This document shows positions 24,529-36,862 of a stretch of 64,000 bases of DNA, one piece after another. Each line of letters begins with the position of its first letter. The stretch's first letter is position 1. The DNA lies in contig NW_026893837.1 of assembly GCF_032452875.1 (NCBI RefSeq), positions 248,001 to 312,000 of the forward strand, read 5' to 3'. The position numbers and the translations under genes are program-made. Under the pieces are notes generated by a model. The model did no database searches, was not told the origin of the DNA, and saw only the letters and a program-made list of their open reading frames with translations. The stretch comes from Bos javanicus (lineage: Eukaryota; Chordata; Mammalia; Artiodactyla; Bovidae).

Positions 24529-26213
24529 TGATCACGTGACTGAGCATGCACTGTTCACGTGGCTGATCATACACTGATCACGTGATGATCATGCACTGAT
24601 CACTTGGATATCATGCACTGATCACGTGGCTGATCATACACTGTTCACGTGTCTGACCATGCACTGATCACGTGGCTGATCATACACTGCTCACGTGACT
24701 GATCATGCACTGATCACGTGGCTGATCATGCACTGATCACGTGGCTGATCATGCACTGATCACGTGGCTGAACATGCACTGTTCACGTGGCTGATCACAC
24801 ACCTGTCACGTGACATATCATGCACTGATCACGTGGCACTCATGCACTGATCACGTGGCTGATCATACTCTGCTCACATAACTCATGCACACATCACGTG
24901 GCTATCATGCACTGCTCACGTGGCTCGTCATGGAATGATCACGTAGCAACCATATACTGGTCACGTGACTGATCATGCAAAGATCACGTAAATGATCATG
25001 CACTGTTCACGTGACTGATCATGTACTGATCACGTGACTGATCATGCACTGATCACGTGGCTATCATGCTCTGCTCACGTGGCTGATCATGCAATGATCA
25101 CGTAGCAACCATGTACTGGTCACGTGACTGATCATGCACTGATCACGTAATTGATCCTGCACTGATCACGTGGCTCATCATGCACTGATCACGTGGCTGA
25201 TCACACATGTATCACGTGACTGATCATGCACTGATCACGTGGCTCTCATGCACTGATCACGTGGCTGTCATGCACTGATCACGTGGATATCATGCACTGA
25301 TCACGTGGCTGATCACACACGTATCACATGACTGATCATGCACTGATCACGTGGCTATCATGCACTGATCACGTGGCTATCATGCACTGATCACGTGGCT
25401 GATCATGCAATGATCACGTAGCTACCATGTACTGGTCACGTGACTGATCATGCACTGATCACGTAATTGATCATGCACTGATCATGGCTGATCATGCACT
25501 GATCACGTGGCTGATCATACACTGATCACATAACTGATCATGCACTGATCACGTGACTGATCATGCACTGATCACGTGGCTATCATGCACTGATCACTTG
25601 GCTGGACATACACTGATCACGTGCCTGATCATGCACTGATCACGTGGCTGATCATGCACTGATCACGTGACTGATCATGCACTGATCACGTGTCTGATCA
25701 TGCACTGATCACGTGGCTATCATGCACTGCTCACGTGGCTGATCATGCCATGATCACGCAGCTACCATGTACTGGTCACATGACTGATCATGCACTGATC
25801 ACGTGACTGATCATGCAGTGATCACGTGGCTATCATGCACTACTCACGTGGCTGATCATGCAATGATCATGTAGCTACCATGTACAGGTCACGTGAATGA
25901 TCATACACCCATCAGGTGACTGATCATGCACTGATCACGTGGCTATCATGCACTGATCACGAGACTGATCATGCACTGTTCACGTCTATATCATGCACTG
26001 ATCACATGACTGCCCATGCACTGATCACGTGGATGATCATACACTAATCTTGTGACAGATCATGCACTGATCACGTGGCTGATCATGCACTGATACCGTG
26101 ACTGAGCATGGACTGATCACATGACTATCATGTAGTGATCACGTGACTTAATGGCGCTGATCATGTGACTGATCATGCGCTGATCATGTTTGCTATCATA
26201 CACTGATCATGTG
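24529..26213 (+). repeat. Trailing domain and full A leader
   Basis: Counterpart of 7831-9517. A private TGATCATGGCTG near 25485 has lost part of a unit. Confidence 0.88.
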
Positions 26214-26454
26214 CCTCTGGAGGCAATAAACAAAGAGCTGAGTAGGCACGAATCAAACAGTCAGCAGGCAATAATCATGGAACTCAGGTGTGAGGAATCA
26301 TGCTGCTCAGCTGGCAATAATCAAGCAGCTGAGCAGGCAGGAATTACGCAGCACAGCTGGCAATTGTCAAGCAGATGACAGGCAGGAATCGTGCAGCTCA
26401 GCTGGCAATTGTCAAGCAGATGAGCAGACAGTAATCACGCAGCTCAGCAGGCCC
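26214..26454 (+). repeat. Island A10 (type A)
   Basis: Standard type A island, counterpart of 9518. It ends CCCTGATC whereas 9518 ends CCCAGATC, so the 3' junction base changes between otherwise matched copies. Confidence 0.95.
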
Positions 26455-27458
26455 TGATCACGTGACTGAGCATGCACTGTTCACGTGGCTGATCATACAC
26501 TGATCACGTGATGATCATGCACTGATCACTTGGATATCATGCACTGATCACGTGGCTGATCATACACTGTTCACGTGTCTGACCATGCACTGATCACGTG
26601 GCTGATCATACACTGCTCACGTAACTGATCATGCACTGATCACGTGGCTATCATGCACTGATCACGTGGCTGAACATGCACTGTTCACGTGGCTGATCAC
26701 ACACCTGTCACGTGACATATCATGCACTGATCACGTGGCACTCATGCACTGATCACGTGGCTGATCATACTCTGCTCACGTAACTCATGCACACATCACG
26801 TGGCTATCATGCACTGCTCACGTGGCTCGTCATGGAATGATCACGTAGCAACCATATACTGGTCACGTGACTGATCATGCACTGATCACGTAAATGATCA
26901 TGCACTGATCACGTGACTGATCATGCACTGATCACGTGACTGATCATGCACTGATCACGTGGCTATCATGCACTGCTCACGTGGCTGATCATGCAATGAT
27001 CACGTAGCAACCATGTACTGGTCACGTGACTGATCATGCACTGATCACGTAATTGATCATGCACTGATCACGTGGCTCATCATGCACTGATCACGTGGCT
27101 GATCACACATGTATCACGTGACTGATCATGCACTGATCACGTGGCTATCATGCACTGATCACGTGGCTGTCATGCACTGATCACGTGGATATCATGCACT
27201 GATCACGTGGCTGATCACACACGATCACATGACTGATCATGCACTGATCACGTGGCTATCATGCACTGATCACGTGGCTATCATGCACTGATCACGTGGC
27301 TGATCATGCACTGATCACGTAGCTACCATGCACTGGTCACGTGACTGATCATGCACTGATCACATGACTGATCATGCACTGATCACGTGGCTTATCATGC
27401 ACTGATCATGTGACTGATCATGTGCTGATCATGTTTGGTGTCATACACTGATCATGTG
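26455..27458 (+). repeat. Trailing domain and B leader
   Basis: Counterpart of 9759-10762. Several diverged words there (TGTACTGATC, GCTCTGCTC, GATCCTGC) are at background consensus here. Confidence 0.88.
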
Positions 27459-27695
27459 CCTCTGGAGGCAATGAACAAAGAGCTGAGTAGGCACGAATCA
27501 GTCAGCAGGCTATAATCATGGAACTCAGCTCTGAGAAATCATGCTGCTCAGCTGGCAATAATCAAGCAGATGAGCAGGCAGGAATTACGCAGCACAGGTG
27601 GCAATTGTCAAGCAGATGACAGGCAGGAATCATGCAGCTCAGCTGGCAATTGTCAAGCAGATGAGCAGACAGTAATCACGCAGCTCAGCAGGCCC
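27459..27695 (+). repeat. Island B5 (type B)
   Basis: Counterpart of 10763 with GGTGTC flank, CTCTGAGAAATC and CACAGGTGGC, but AACAAAGAG rather than AACATAGAG and GCACGAATC rather than GCAGGAATC. Confidence 0.95.
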
Positions 27696-28818
27696 TGATC
27701 ACGTGACTGAGCATGCACTGTTCACGTGGCTGATCACACACTGATCACGTGACTGATCATGCACTGATCACGTGACTGATCATGCACTGATCACGTGGCT
27801 ATCATGCACTGATCACGTGGCTGATCATACACTGATCACGTGGCTGATCATGCACTGATCACGTGGCTGATCATGCACTGATCACGTGACTGATCATGCA
27901 CTGATCACGTGGCTGATCATGCACTGATCACGTGGCTGATCATGCATGATCACACAGCTATCATGCACTGATCACGTGACTGATCATGCACTGATCACGT
28001 GACTGATCATGCACTGATCACGTGACTGATCATGCACTGATCACGTGGCTGATCATGCACTGATCACGTGGCTGATCATGCACTGATCACGTGGCTGATC
28101 ATGCATGATCACGTAGCTACCATGTACTGGTCACGTGACTGATCATGCACTGATCACGTAATTGATCATGCACTGATCACGTGGCTGATCATGCACTGAT
28201 CACGTGGCTGATCATGCACTGATCACGTGACTGATCATGCACTGATCACGTGACTGATCATGCACTGATCACGTGGCTATCATGCACTGATCACGTGGCT
28301 GATCATGCACTGATCACGTGACTGATCATGCACTGATCACGTGACTGATCATGCACTGATCACGTGGCTATCATGCACTGCTCACGTGGCTGATCATGCA
28401 TGATCACGCAGCTACCATGTACTGGTCACATGACTGATCATGCACTGATCACGTGACTGATCATGCACTGATCACGTGGCTATCATGCACTACTCACGTG
28501 GCTGATCATGCAATGATCATGTAGCTACCATGTACAGGTCACGTGAATGATCATACACCCATCAGGTGACTGATCATGCACTGATCACGTCTATATCATG
28601 CACTGATCACATGACTGCCCATGCACTGATCACGTGGATGATCATACACTAATCATGTGACAGATCATGCACTGATCACGTGGCTGATCATGCACTGATA
28701 CCGTGACTGAGCATGGACTGATCACATGACTATCATGTAGTGATCACGTGACTTAATGGCGCTGATCATGTGACTGATCATGCGCTGATCATGTTTGCTA
28801 TCATACACTGATCATGTG
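27696..28818 (+). repeat. Clean units and A leader
   Basis: Counterpart of 11000-12621 but 499 bp shorter. The full A leader has CACCCATCAGG near 28557. Confidence 0.88.
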
Positions 28819-29059
28819 CCTCTGGAGGCAATAAACAAAGAGCTGAGTAGGCACGAATCAAACAGTCAGCAGGCAATAATCATGGAACTCAGGTGTGAGG
28901 AATCATGCTGCTCAGCTGGCAATAATCAAGCAGCTGAGCAGGCAGGAATTACGCAGCACAGCTGGCAATTGTCAAGCAGATGACAGGCAGGAATCGTGCA
29001 GCTCAGCTGGCAATTGTCAAGCAGATGAGCAGACAGTAATCACGCAGCTCAGCAGGCCC
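28819..29059 (+). repeat. Island A11 (type A)
   Basis: Standard type A island, counterpart of 12622 at 16,197 bp after the upstream length change. CCCAGATC junction. Confidence 0.95.
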
Positions 29060-30341
29060 AGATCACGTGACTGAGCATGCACTGTTCACGTGGCTGATCA
29101 TACACTGATCACGTGATTGATCATGCACTGATCACTTGGATATCATGCACTGATCACGTGGCTGATCATACACTGTTCACGTGTCTGACCATGCACTGAT
29201 CACGTGGCTGATCATACACTGCTCACGTAACTGATCATGCACTGATCACGTGGCTATCATGCACTGATCACGTGGCTGAACATGCACTGTTCACGTGGCT
29301 GATCACACACCTGTCACGTGACTGATCATGCACTGATCACGTGGCACTCATGCACTGATCACGTGGCTGATCATACTCTGCTCACGTAACTCATCATGCA
29401 CACATCACGTGGCTATCATGCACTGCTCACGTGGCTCGTCATGGAATGATCACGTAGCTACCATATACTGGTCACGTGACTGATCATGCACAGATCACGT
29501 AAATGATCATGCACTGTTCACGTGACTGATCATGTACTGATCACGTGACTGATCATGCACTGCTCACGTGGCTGATCATGCAACGATCACGTAGCAACCA
29601 TGTACTGGTCACGTGACTGATCATGCACTGATCACGTAATTGATCCTGCACTGATCACGTGGCTCATCATGCACTGATCACGTGGCTGATCACACATGTA
29701 TCACGTGACTGATCATGCACTGATCACGTGGCTATCATGCACTGATCACGTGGCTATCATGCACTGATCACGTGGATATCATGCACTGATCACGTGGCTG
29801 ATCACACACGTATCACATGACTGATCATGCACTGATCACGTGGCTATCATGCACTGATCACGTGGCTATCATGCACTGATCACGTGGCTGATCATGCAAT
29901 GATCACGTAGCTACCATGCACTGATCACGTGACTGATCATGCACTGATCACGTAACTGATCATGCACTGATCACGTGGCTGATCATGCACTGATCACGTG
30001 GCTGATCACACACGATCACGTGACTGATCATGCACTGATCACGTGACTGATCATGCACTGATCACGTGGCTATCATGCACTGATCACGTGGATGATCATG
30101 CACTGATCACGTGACTGATCATGCACTGATCACGTGACTGATCATGCACTGATCACGTGGCTATCATGCACTGATCACGTGGCTGATCATGCACTGATCA
30201 CGCAGCTATCATGCACTGATCACATGACTGATCATGCACTGATCACATGACTGATCATGCACTGATCACGTGGCTTATCATGCACTGATCATGTGACTGA
30301 TCATGTGCTGATCATGTTTGGTATCATACACTGATCATGTG
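29060..30341 (+). repeat. Trailing domain and B leader
   Basis: Counterpart of 12863-14144, without that copy's private CACTTTACTG, GATAATGC and GGTCTCG variants. Confidence 0.88.
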
Positions 30342-30578
30342 CCTCTGGAGGCAATGAACAAAGAGCTGAGTAGGCAGGAATCAGTCAGCAGGCTATAATC
30401 ATGGAACTCAGCTCTGAGAAATCATGCTGCTCAGCTGGCAATAATCAAGCAGATGAGCAGGCAGGAATTACGCAGCACAGGTGGCAATTGTCAAGCAGAT
30501 GACAGGCAGGAATCATGCAGCTCAGCTGGCAATTGTCAAGCAGATGAGCAGACAGTAATCACGCAGCTCAGCAGGCCC
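30342..30578 (+). repeat. Island B6 (type B)
   Basis: Counterpart of 14145 with the same GGTATC flank, but with GCAGGAATC, CAAGCAGATGAGC and CACAGGTGGC. Confidence 0.95.
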
Positions 30579-30717
30579 TGATCACGTGACTGAGCATGCA
30601 CTGTTCACGTGGCTGATCACACACTGATCACGTGACTGATCATGCACTGATCACGTGACTGATCATGCACTGATCACGTGGCTATCATGCACTGATCACG
30701 TGGCTGATCATGCACTG

Positions 30718-30780
30718 ATCACGGGACTGATCATGCACTGATCACGGCTTATCATGCACTGACACATGACTCACATGCAC
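30718..30780 (+). repeat. Landmark M2
   Basis: GGGACTG lies 381 bp after the B6 start. It differs from M1 by GGCTTATC in place of GGCTGATC. Confidence 0.85.
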
Positions 30781-31382
30781 TGATCACGTGGCTGATCATG
30801 CACTGATCACGTGACTGATCATGCACTGATCACGTGACTGATCATGCACTGATCACGTGGCTGATCATGCACTGATCACGTGGCTATCATGCACTGCTCA
30901 CGTGGCTGATCATGCAATGATCACGTAGCTACCATGCACTGGTCACGTGACTGATCATGCACTGATCACGTGGCTATCATGCACTGATCACGTGGCTGAT
31001 CATGCACTGATCACGTGACTGATCATGCACTGATCACGTGGCTGATCATGCACTGATCACGTGACTGATCATGCACTGATCACGTGGCTGATCATGCACT
31101 GATCACGTGACTGATCATGCACTGATCACGTGACTGATCATGCACTGATCACGTGGCTGATCATGCACTGATCACGTGGCTGATCATGCACTGATCACGT
31201 GACTGATCATGCACTGATCACGTGGCTGATCATGCACTGATCACGTGACTGATCATGCACTGATCACGTGACTGATCATGCACTGATCACGTGGCTGATC
31301 ATGCACTGATCACGTGGCTGATCATGCACTGATCACGTGGCTGATCATGCACTGATCACGTGGCTGATCATGCACTGATCAC

Positions 31383-31617
31383 GTGACTGATCATGCACTG
31401 ATCACGTGGCTGATCATGCACTGATCACGTGACTGATCATGCACTGATCACGTGGCTGATCATGCACTGATCACGTGACTGATCATGCACTGATCACGTG
31501 GCTGATCATGCACTGATCACGTGACTGATCATGCACTGATCACGTGGCTGATCATGCACTGATCACGTGACTGATCATGCACTGATCACGTGGCTGATCA
31601 TGCACTGATCACGTGAC
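31383..31617 (+). repeat. 46-bp dimer tract (copy 2)
   Basis: Strict alternation of GTGAC and GTGGC ends for five cycles, one more than in the copy 1 counterpart. Confidence 0.85.
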
Positions 31618-32231
31618 TGATCATGCACTGATCACGTGACTGATCATGCACTGATCACGTGGCTGATCATGCACTGATCACGTGGCTGATCATGCACTGA
31701 TCACGTGACTGATCATGCACTGATCACGTGGCTATCATGCACTGATCACGTGGCTGATCATGCACTGATCACGTGACTGATCATGCACTGATCACGTGGC
31801 TGATCATGCACTGATCACGTGACTGATCATGCACTGATCACGTGGCTGATCATGCACTGATCACGTGACTGATCATGCACTGATCACGTGACTGATCATG
31901 CACTGATCACGTGGCTGATCATGCACTGATCACGTGGCTATCATGCACTGATCACGTGGCTGATCATGCACTGATCACGTAGCTATCATGCACTGATCAC
32001 GTGACTGATCATGCACTGATCACGTGACTGATCATGCACTGATCACGTGGCTGATCATACACTGATCATGTGACAGATCATGCACTGATCACGTGGCTGA
32101 TCATGCACTGATACCGTGACTGAGCATGGACTGATCACATGACTATCATGTAGTGATCACGTGACTTAATGGCGCTGATCATGTGACTGATCATGCGCTG
32201 ATCATGTTTGCTATCATACACTGATCATGTG

Positions 32232-32472
32232 CCTCTGGAGGCAATAAACAAAGAGCTGAGTAGGCACGAATCAAACAGTCAGCAGGCAATAATCATGGAA
32301 CTCAGCTGTGAGGAATCATGCTGCTCAGCTGGCAATAATCAAGCAGCTGAGCAGGCAGGAATTATGCAGCACAGCTGGCAATTGTCAAGCAGATGACAGG
32401 CAGGAATCGTGCAGCTCAGCTGGCAATTGTCAAGCAGATGAGCAGACAGTAATCACGCAGCTCAGCAGGCCC
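32232..32472 (+). repeat. Island A12 (type A, CAGCTGTGAGG subtype)
   Basis: Counterpart of 16035 with CTCAGCTGTGAGG. It also has AATTATGCAGC in place of AATTACGCAGC, a CpG-to-TpG change also found in the three type C islands. Confidence 0.95.
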
Positions 32473-34140
32473 TGATCACGTGACTGAGCATGCACTGTTC
32501 ACGTGGCTGATCATACACTGATCACGTGACTGATCATGCACTGATCACTTGGATATCATGCACTGATCACGTGGCTGATCATACACTGTTCACGTGTCTG
32601 ACCATGCACTGATCACGTGGCTGATCATACACTGCTCACGTAACTGATCATGCACTGATCACGTGGCTATCATGCACTGATCACGTGGCTGAACATGCAC
32701 TGTTCACGTGGCTGATCACACACCTGTCACGTGACATATCATGCACTGATCACGTGGCACTCATGCACTGATCACGTGGCTGATCATACTCTGCTCACGT
32801 AACTGATCATGCACACATCACGTGGCTATCATGCACTGCTCACGTGGCTCGTCATGGAATGATCACGTAGCTACCATATACTGGTCACGTGACTGATCAT
32901 GCACTGATCACGTAAATGATCATGCACTGTTCACGTGACTGATCATGCACTGATCACGTGACTGATCATGCACTGATCACGTGGCTGATCATGCACTGAT
33001 CACGTGGCTGATCATGCACTGATCACGTGGCTGATCATGCACTGATCACGTGGCTGATCATGCACTGATCACGTGACTGATCATGCACTGATCACGTGAC
33101 TGATCATGCACTGATCACGTGGCTATCATGCACTGATCACGTGGCTGATCATGCACTGATCACGTGACTGATCATGCACTGATCACGTGACTGATCATGC
33201 ACTGATCACGTGAATGATCATGCACTGATCACGTGGCTGATCATGCACTGATCACGTGGCTGATCACACATGATCACGTGACTGATCATGCACTGATCAC
33301 GTGGCTATCATGCACTGATCACGTGGCTGATCATGCACTGATCACGTGGCTATCATGCACTGATCACGTGGCTGATCATGCACTGATCACGTAGCTACCA
33401 TGCACTGATCACGTGACTGATCATGCACTGATCACGTAATTGATCATGCACTGATCACGTGGCTGATCATGCACTGATCACGTGGCTGATCACACGTCTC
33501 ACGTATCACACACGATCACGATCATGCAGATGATCAGACACTGATCACGCAGCTCATCAGCACTGATCACGTGACTGATCATGCACTGATCACGTGACTG
33601 ATCATGCACTGATCACGTGTCTGATCATGCACTGATCACGTGGCTATCATGCACTGCTCACGTGGCTGATCATGCCATGATCACGCAGCTACCATGTACT
33701 GGTCACATGACTGATCATGCACTGATCACGTGACTGATCATGCAGTGATCACGTGGCTATCATGCACTACTCACGTGGCTGATCATGCAATGATCATGTA
33801 GCTACCATGTACAGGTCACGTGAATGATCATACACCCATCAGGTGACTGATCATGCACTGATCACGTGGCTATCATGCACTGATCACGAGACTGATCATG
33901 CACTGATCACGTCTATATCATGCACTGATCACATGACTGCCCATGCACTGATCACGTGGATGATCATACACTAATCATGTGACAGATCATGCACTGATCA
34001 CGTGGCTGATCATGCACTGATACCGTGACTGAGCATGGACTGATCACATGACTATCATGTAGTGATCACGTGACTTAATGGCGCTGATCATGTGACTGAT
34101 CATGCGCTGATCATGTTTGCTATCATACACTGATCATGTG
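32473..34140 (+). repeat. Trailing domain, clean units, fragment F4, A leader
   Basis: Counterpart of 16276-18513 but 570 bp shorter; the pentamer run seen at 17495 is absent. The A leader has CACCCATCAGG near 33834. Confidence 0.88.
33490..33560 (+). repeat. Fragment F4 (partly converted to background)
   Basis: Counterpart of F2. It keeps CACGTCTCACGTATCACACACG, but the rest changes toward background words: TATCACGTATCAAGCAG becomes GATCACGATCATGCAG, GATGAGCAG becomes GATGATCAG, and ACAGTAATCACG becomes ACACTGATCACG. Confidence 0.85.
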
Positions 34141-34381
34141 CCTCTGGAGGCAATAAACAAAGAGCTGAGTAGGCACGAATCAAACAGTCAGCAGGCAATA
34201 ATCATGGAACTCAGGTGTGAGGAATCATGCTGCTCAGCTGGCAATAATCAAGCAGCTGAGCAGGCAGGAATTACGCAGCACAGCTGGCAATTGTCAAGCA
34301 GATGACAGGCAGGAATCGTGCAGCTCAGCTGGCAATTGTCAAGCAGATGAGCAGACAGTAATCACGCAGCTCAGCAGGCCC
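34141..34381 (+). repeat. Island A13 (type A)
   Basis: Standard type A island in first-slot position (15,627 bp after 18514), CCCAGATC junction. It starts a third copy that does not continue with the expected island order. Confidence 0.95.
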
Positions 34382-36155
34382 AGATCACGTGACTGAGCAT
34401 GCACTGTTCACGTGGCTGATCATACACTGATCACGTGATGATCATGCACTGATCACTTGGATATCATGCACTGATCACGTGGCTGATCATACACTGTTCA
34501 CGTGTCTGACCATGCACTGATCACGTGGCTGATCATACACTGCTCACGTAACTGATCATGCACTGATCACGTGGCTATCATGCACTGATCACGTGGCTGA
34601 ACATGCACTGTTCACGTGGCTGATCACACACCTGTCACGTGACATATCATGCACTGATCACGTGGCACTCATGCACTGATCACGTGGCTGATCATACTCT
34701 GCTCACGTAACTCATGCACACATCACGTGGCTATCATGCACTGCTCACGTGGCTCGTCATGGAATGATCACGTAGCAACCATATACTGGTCACGTGACTG
34801 ATCATGCACAGATCACGTAAATGATCATGCACTGTTCACGTGACTGATCATGTACTGATCACGTGACTGATCATGCACTGATCACGTGGCTATCATGCTC
34901 TGCTCACGTGGCTGATCATGCAATGATCACGTAGCAACCATGTACTGGTCACGTGACTGATCATGCACTGATCACGTAATTGATCCTGCACTGATCACGT
35001 GGCTCATCATGCACTGATCACGTGGCTGATCACACATGTATCACGTGACTGATCATGCACTGATCACGTGGCTATCATGCACTGATCACGTGGCTGTCAT
35101 GCACTGATCACGTGGATATCATGCACTGATCACGTGGCTGATCACACACGTATCACATGACTGATCATGCACTGATCACGTGGCTATCATGCACTGATCA
35201 CGTGGCTATCATGCACTGATCACGTGGCTGATCATGCAATGATCACGTAGCTACATGTACTGATCACGTGACTGATCATGCACTGATCACGTGACTGATC
35301 ATGCACTGATCACGTGGCTGATCATGCACTGATCACGTGGCTGATCATGCACTGATCACGTGGCTGATCATGCATGATCACGCAGCTATCATGCACTGAT
35401 CACGTGACTGATCATGCACTGATCACGTGACTGATCATGCACTGATCACGTGGCTATCATGCACTGATCACGTGGCTGATCATGCACTGATCACGTAGCT
35501 ACCATGCACTGATCACGTGACTGATCATACACTGATCACGTGACTGATCATGCACTGATCACGTGGCTGATCATGCACTGATCACGTGGCTGATCATGCA
35601 CTGATCACGTGGCTGATCATGCACTGATCACGTGACTGATCATGCACTGATCACGTGACTGATCATGCACTGATCACGTGGCTATCATGCACTGATCACG
35701 TGGCTGATCATGCACTGATCACGTGCCTGATCATGCACTGATCACATGACTGATCATGCACTGATCACGTGACTGATCATGCACTGATCACGTGGCTATC
35801 ATGCACTATCACGTGGCTGATCATGCAATGATCATGTAGCTACCATGTACTGGTCACGTGACTGATCATACACTGATCACGTGACTGATCATGCACTGAT
35901 CACGTGGATGATCATGCACTGATCACGTGCCTGATCATGCACTGATCACGTGACTGATCATGCACTGATCACGTGGCTATCATGCACTGATCACGTGGCT
36001 GATCATGCACTGATCACGTGGCTGATCATGCACTGATACGTGACTGATCATGGACTGATCACATGACTATCATGCACTGATCACGTGACTTAATGGCACT
36101 GATCATGTGACTGATCATGCACTGATCATGTTTGCTATCATACACTGATCATGTG
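34382..36155 (+). repeat. Trailing domain, clean units, modified leader
   Basis: The trailing domain runs to about 35250, then homogeneous units. The leader of the next island lacks CACCCATCAGG and has background ATCATGCACTGATC where TAGTGATC is usual. Confidence 0.88.
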
Positions 36156-36418
36156 CCTCTGGAGGCAATAAACAAAGAGCTGAGTAGGCACGAATCAAAC
36201 AGTCAGCAGGCAATAATCATGGAACTCAGCTGTGAGGAATCATGCTGCTCAGCTGGCAATAATCAAGCAGCTGAGCAGGCAGGAATTATGCAGCACAGCT
36301 GGCAATTGTCAAGCAGATGACAGGCAGGAATCATGCAGCTCAGCTGGCAATTGTCAAGCAGATGACAGGCAGAATCATGCAGCTCAGCTGGCAATGATCA
36401 CGCAGATGAGCATGACAG
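36156..36418 (+). repeat. Island C1 (type A body with hybrid tail)
   Basis: The body is type A with CAGCTGTGAGG and AATTATGCAGC. In place of the GAGCAGACAG...CAGCAGGCCC end it has another GACAGGCAG repeat, then CAATGATCACGCAG and ATGAGCATGACAGTGATCACG, passing gradually into background. The hybrid words suggest an exchange point inside the island. A second open frame (36232-36444, GTG start) appears because of the changed tail and is judged non-coding. Confidence 0.93.
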
Positions 36419-36633
36419 TGATCACGTGGCTGATCATGCACTGATCACGTGACTGATCATGCACTGATCACGTGGCTGATCATGCACTGATCACGTGGCT
36501 GATCATGCACTGATCACGTGCTGACCATGCACTGATCACATGACTGATCATGCACTGATCACGTGGCTGATCATGCATGATCATGTGACTGATCATGCAC
36601 TGATCATGTTTGGTGTCACACACTGATCATGTG
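36419..36633 (+). repeat. Short background tract and B leader
   Basis: About nine units only, giving the closest island pair of the window (478 bp start to start). The B leader reads GATCATGCATGATCATGTG and TGTTTGGTGTC. Confidence 0.88.
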
Positions 36634-36862
36634 CATCTGGAGGCAATGAACATAGAGCTGAGTAGGCAGGAATCAGTCAGCAGGCTATAATCATGGAACT
36701 CACCTCTGAGAAATCATGCTGCTCAGCTGGCAATAATCAAGTAGATGAGCAGGCAGGAATTACGCAGCACAGGTGGCAATTGTCAAGCAGATGACAGGCA
36801 GGAATCATGCAGCTCAGCTGGCAATTGTCAAGCAGATGAGCAGACAGTAATCACGCAGCTCA
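36634..36862 (+). repeat. Island B7 (type B, altered ends)
   Basis: A type B island with 5' CATCTGG in place of CCTCTGG, CATAGAG, CTCACCTCTGAG and CAAGTAGATGAGC. The 3' end joins background at CAGCTCATCATGC, the junction seen in fragments F1 and F3, instead of CAGCAGGCCC. Confidence 0.93.

Larger units (their letters stand above)
30579..32231 (+). repeat. Landmark M2 and homogeneous tract
   Basis: Counterpart of 14382-16034. M2 (GATCACGGGACTG, GATCACGGCTTATC, GACACATGACTCACATG) is at 30720-30780. Near-uniform units run from about 30960 to 32060. Confidence 0.9.
18514..34140 (+). repeat. Higher-order repeat copy 2 (nine islands)
   Basis: Island order A-A-B-A-A-B-A-B-A with spacings 1923, 2353, 1498, 1926, 1245, 1360, 1523, 1890 and 1909 bp. 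Seven of nine intervals match copy 1 within 2 bp. The other two are shorter by 499 and 570 bp, close to whole numbers of 22/23-bp units. Confidence 0.93.

Noticed and set aside
36232..36444. 70-codon open frames in the three type C islands (also 49247-49459 and 58712-58924)
   Set aside because: They have a GTG start, overlap the previous frame out of phase and end in background repeat. They exist only because the hybrid tail removes a stop.
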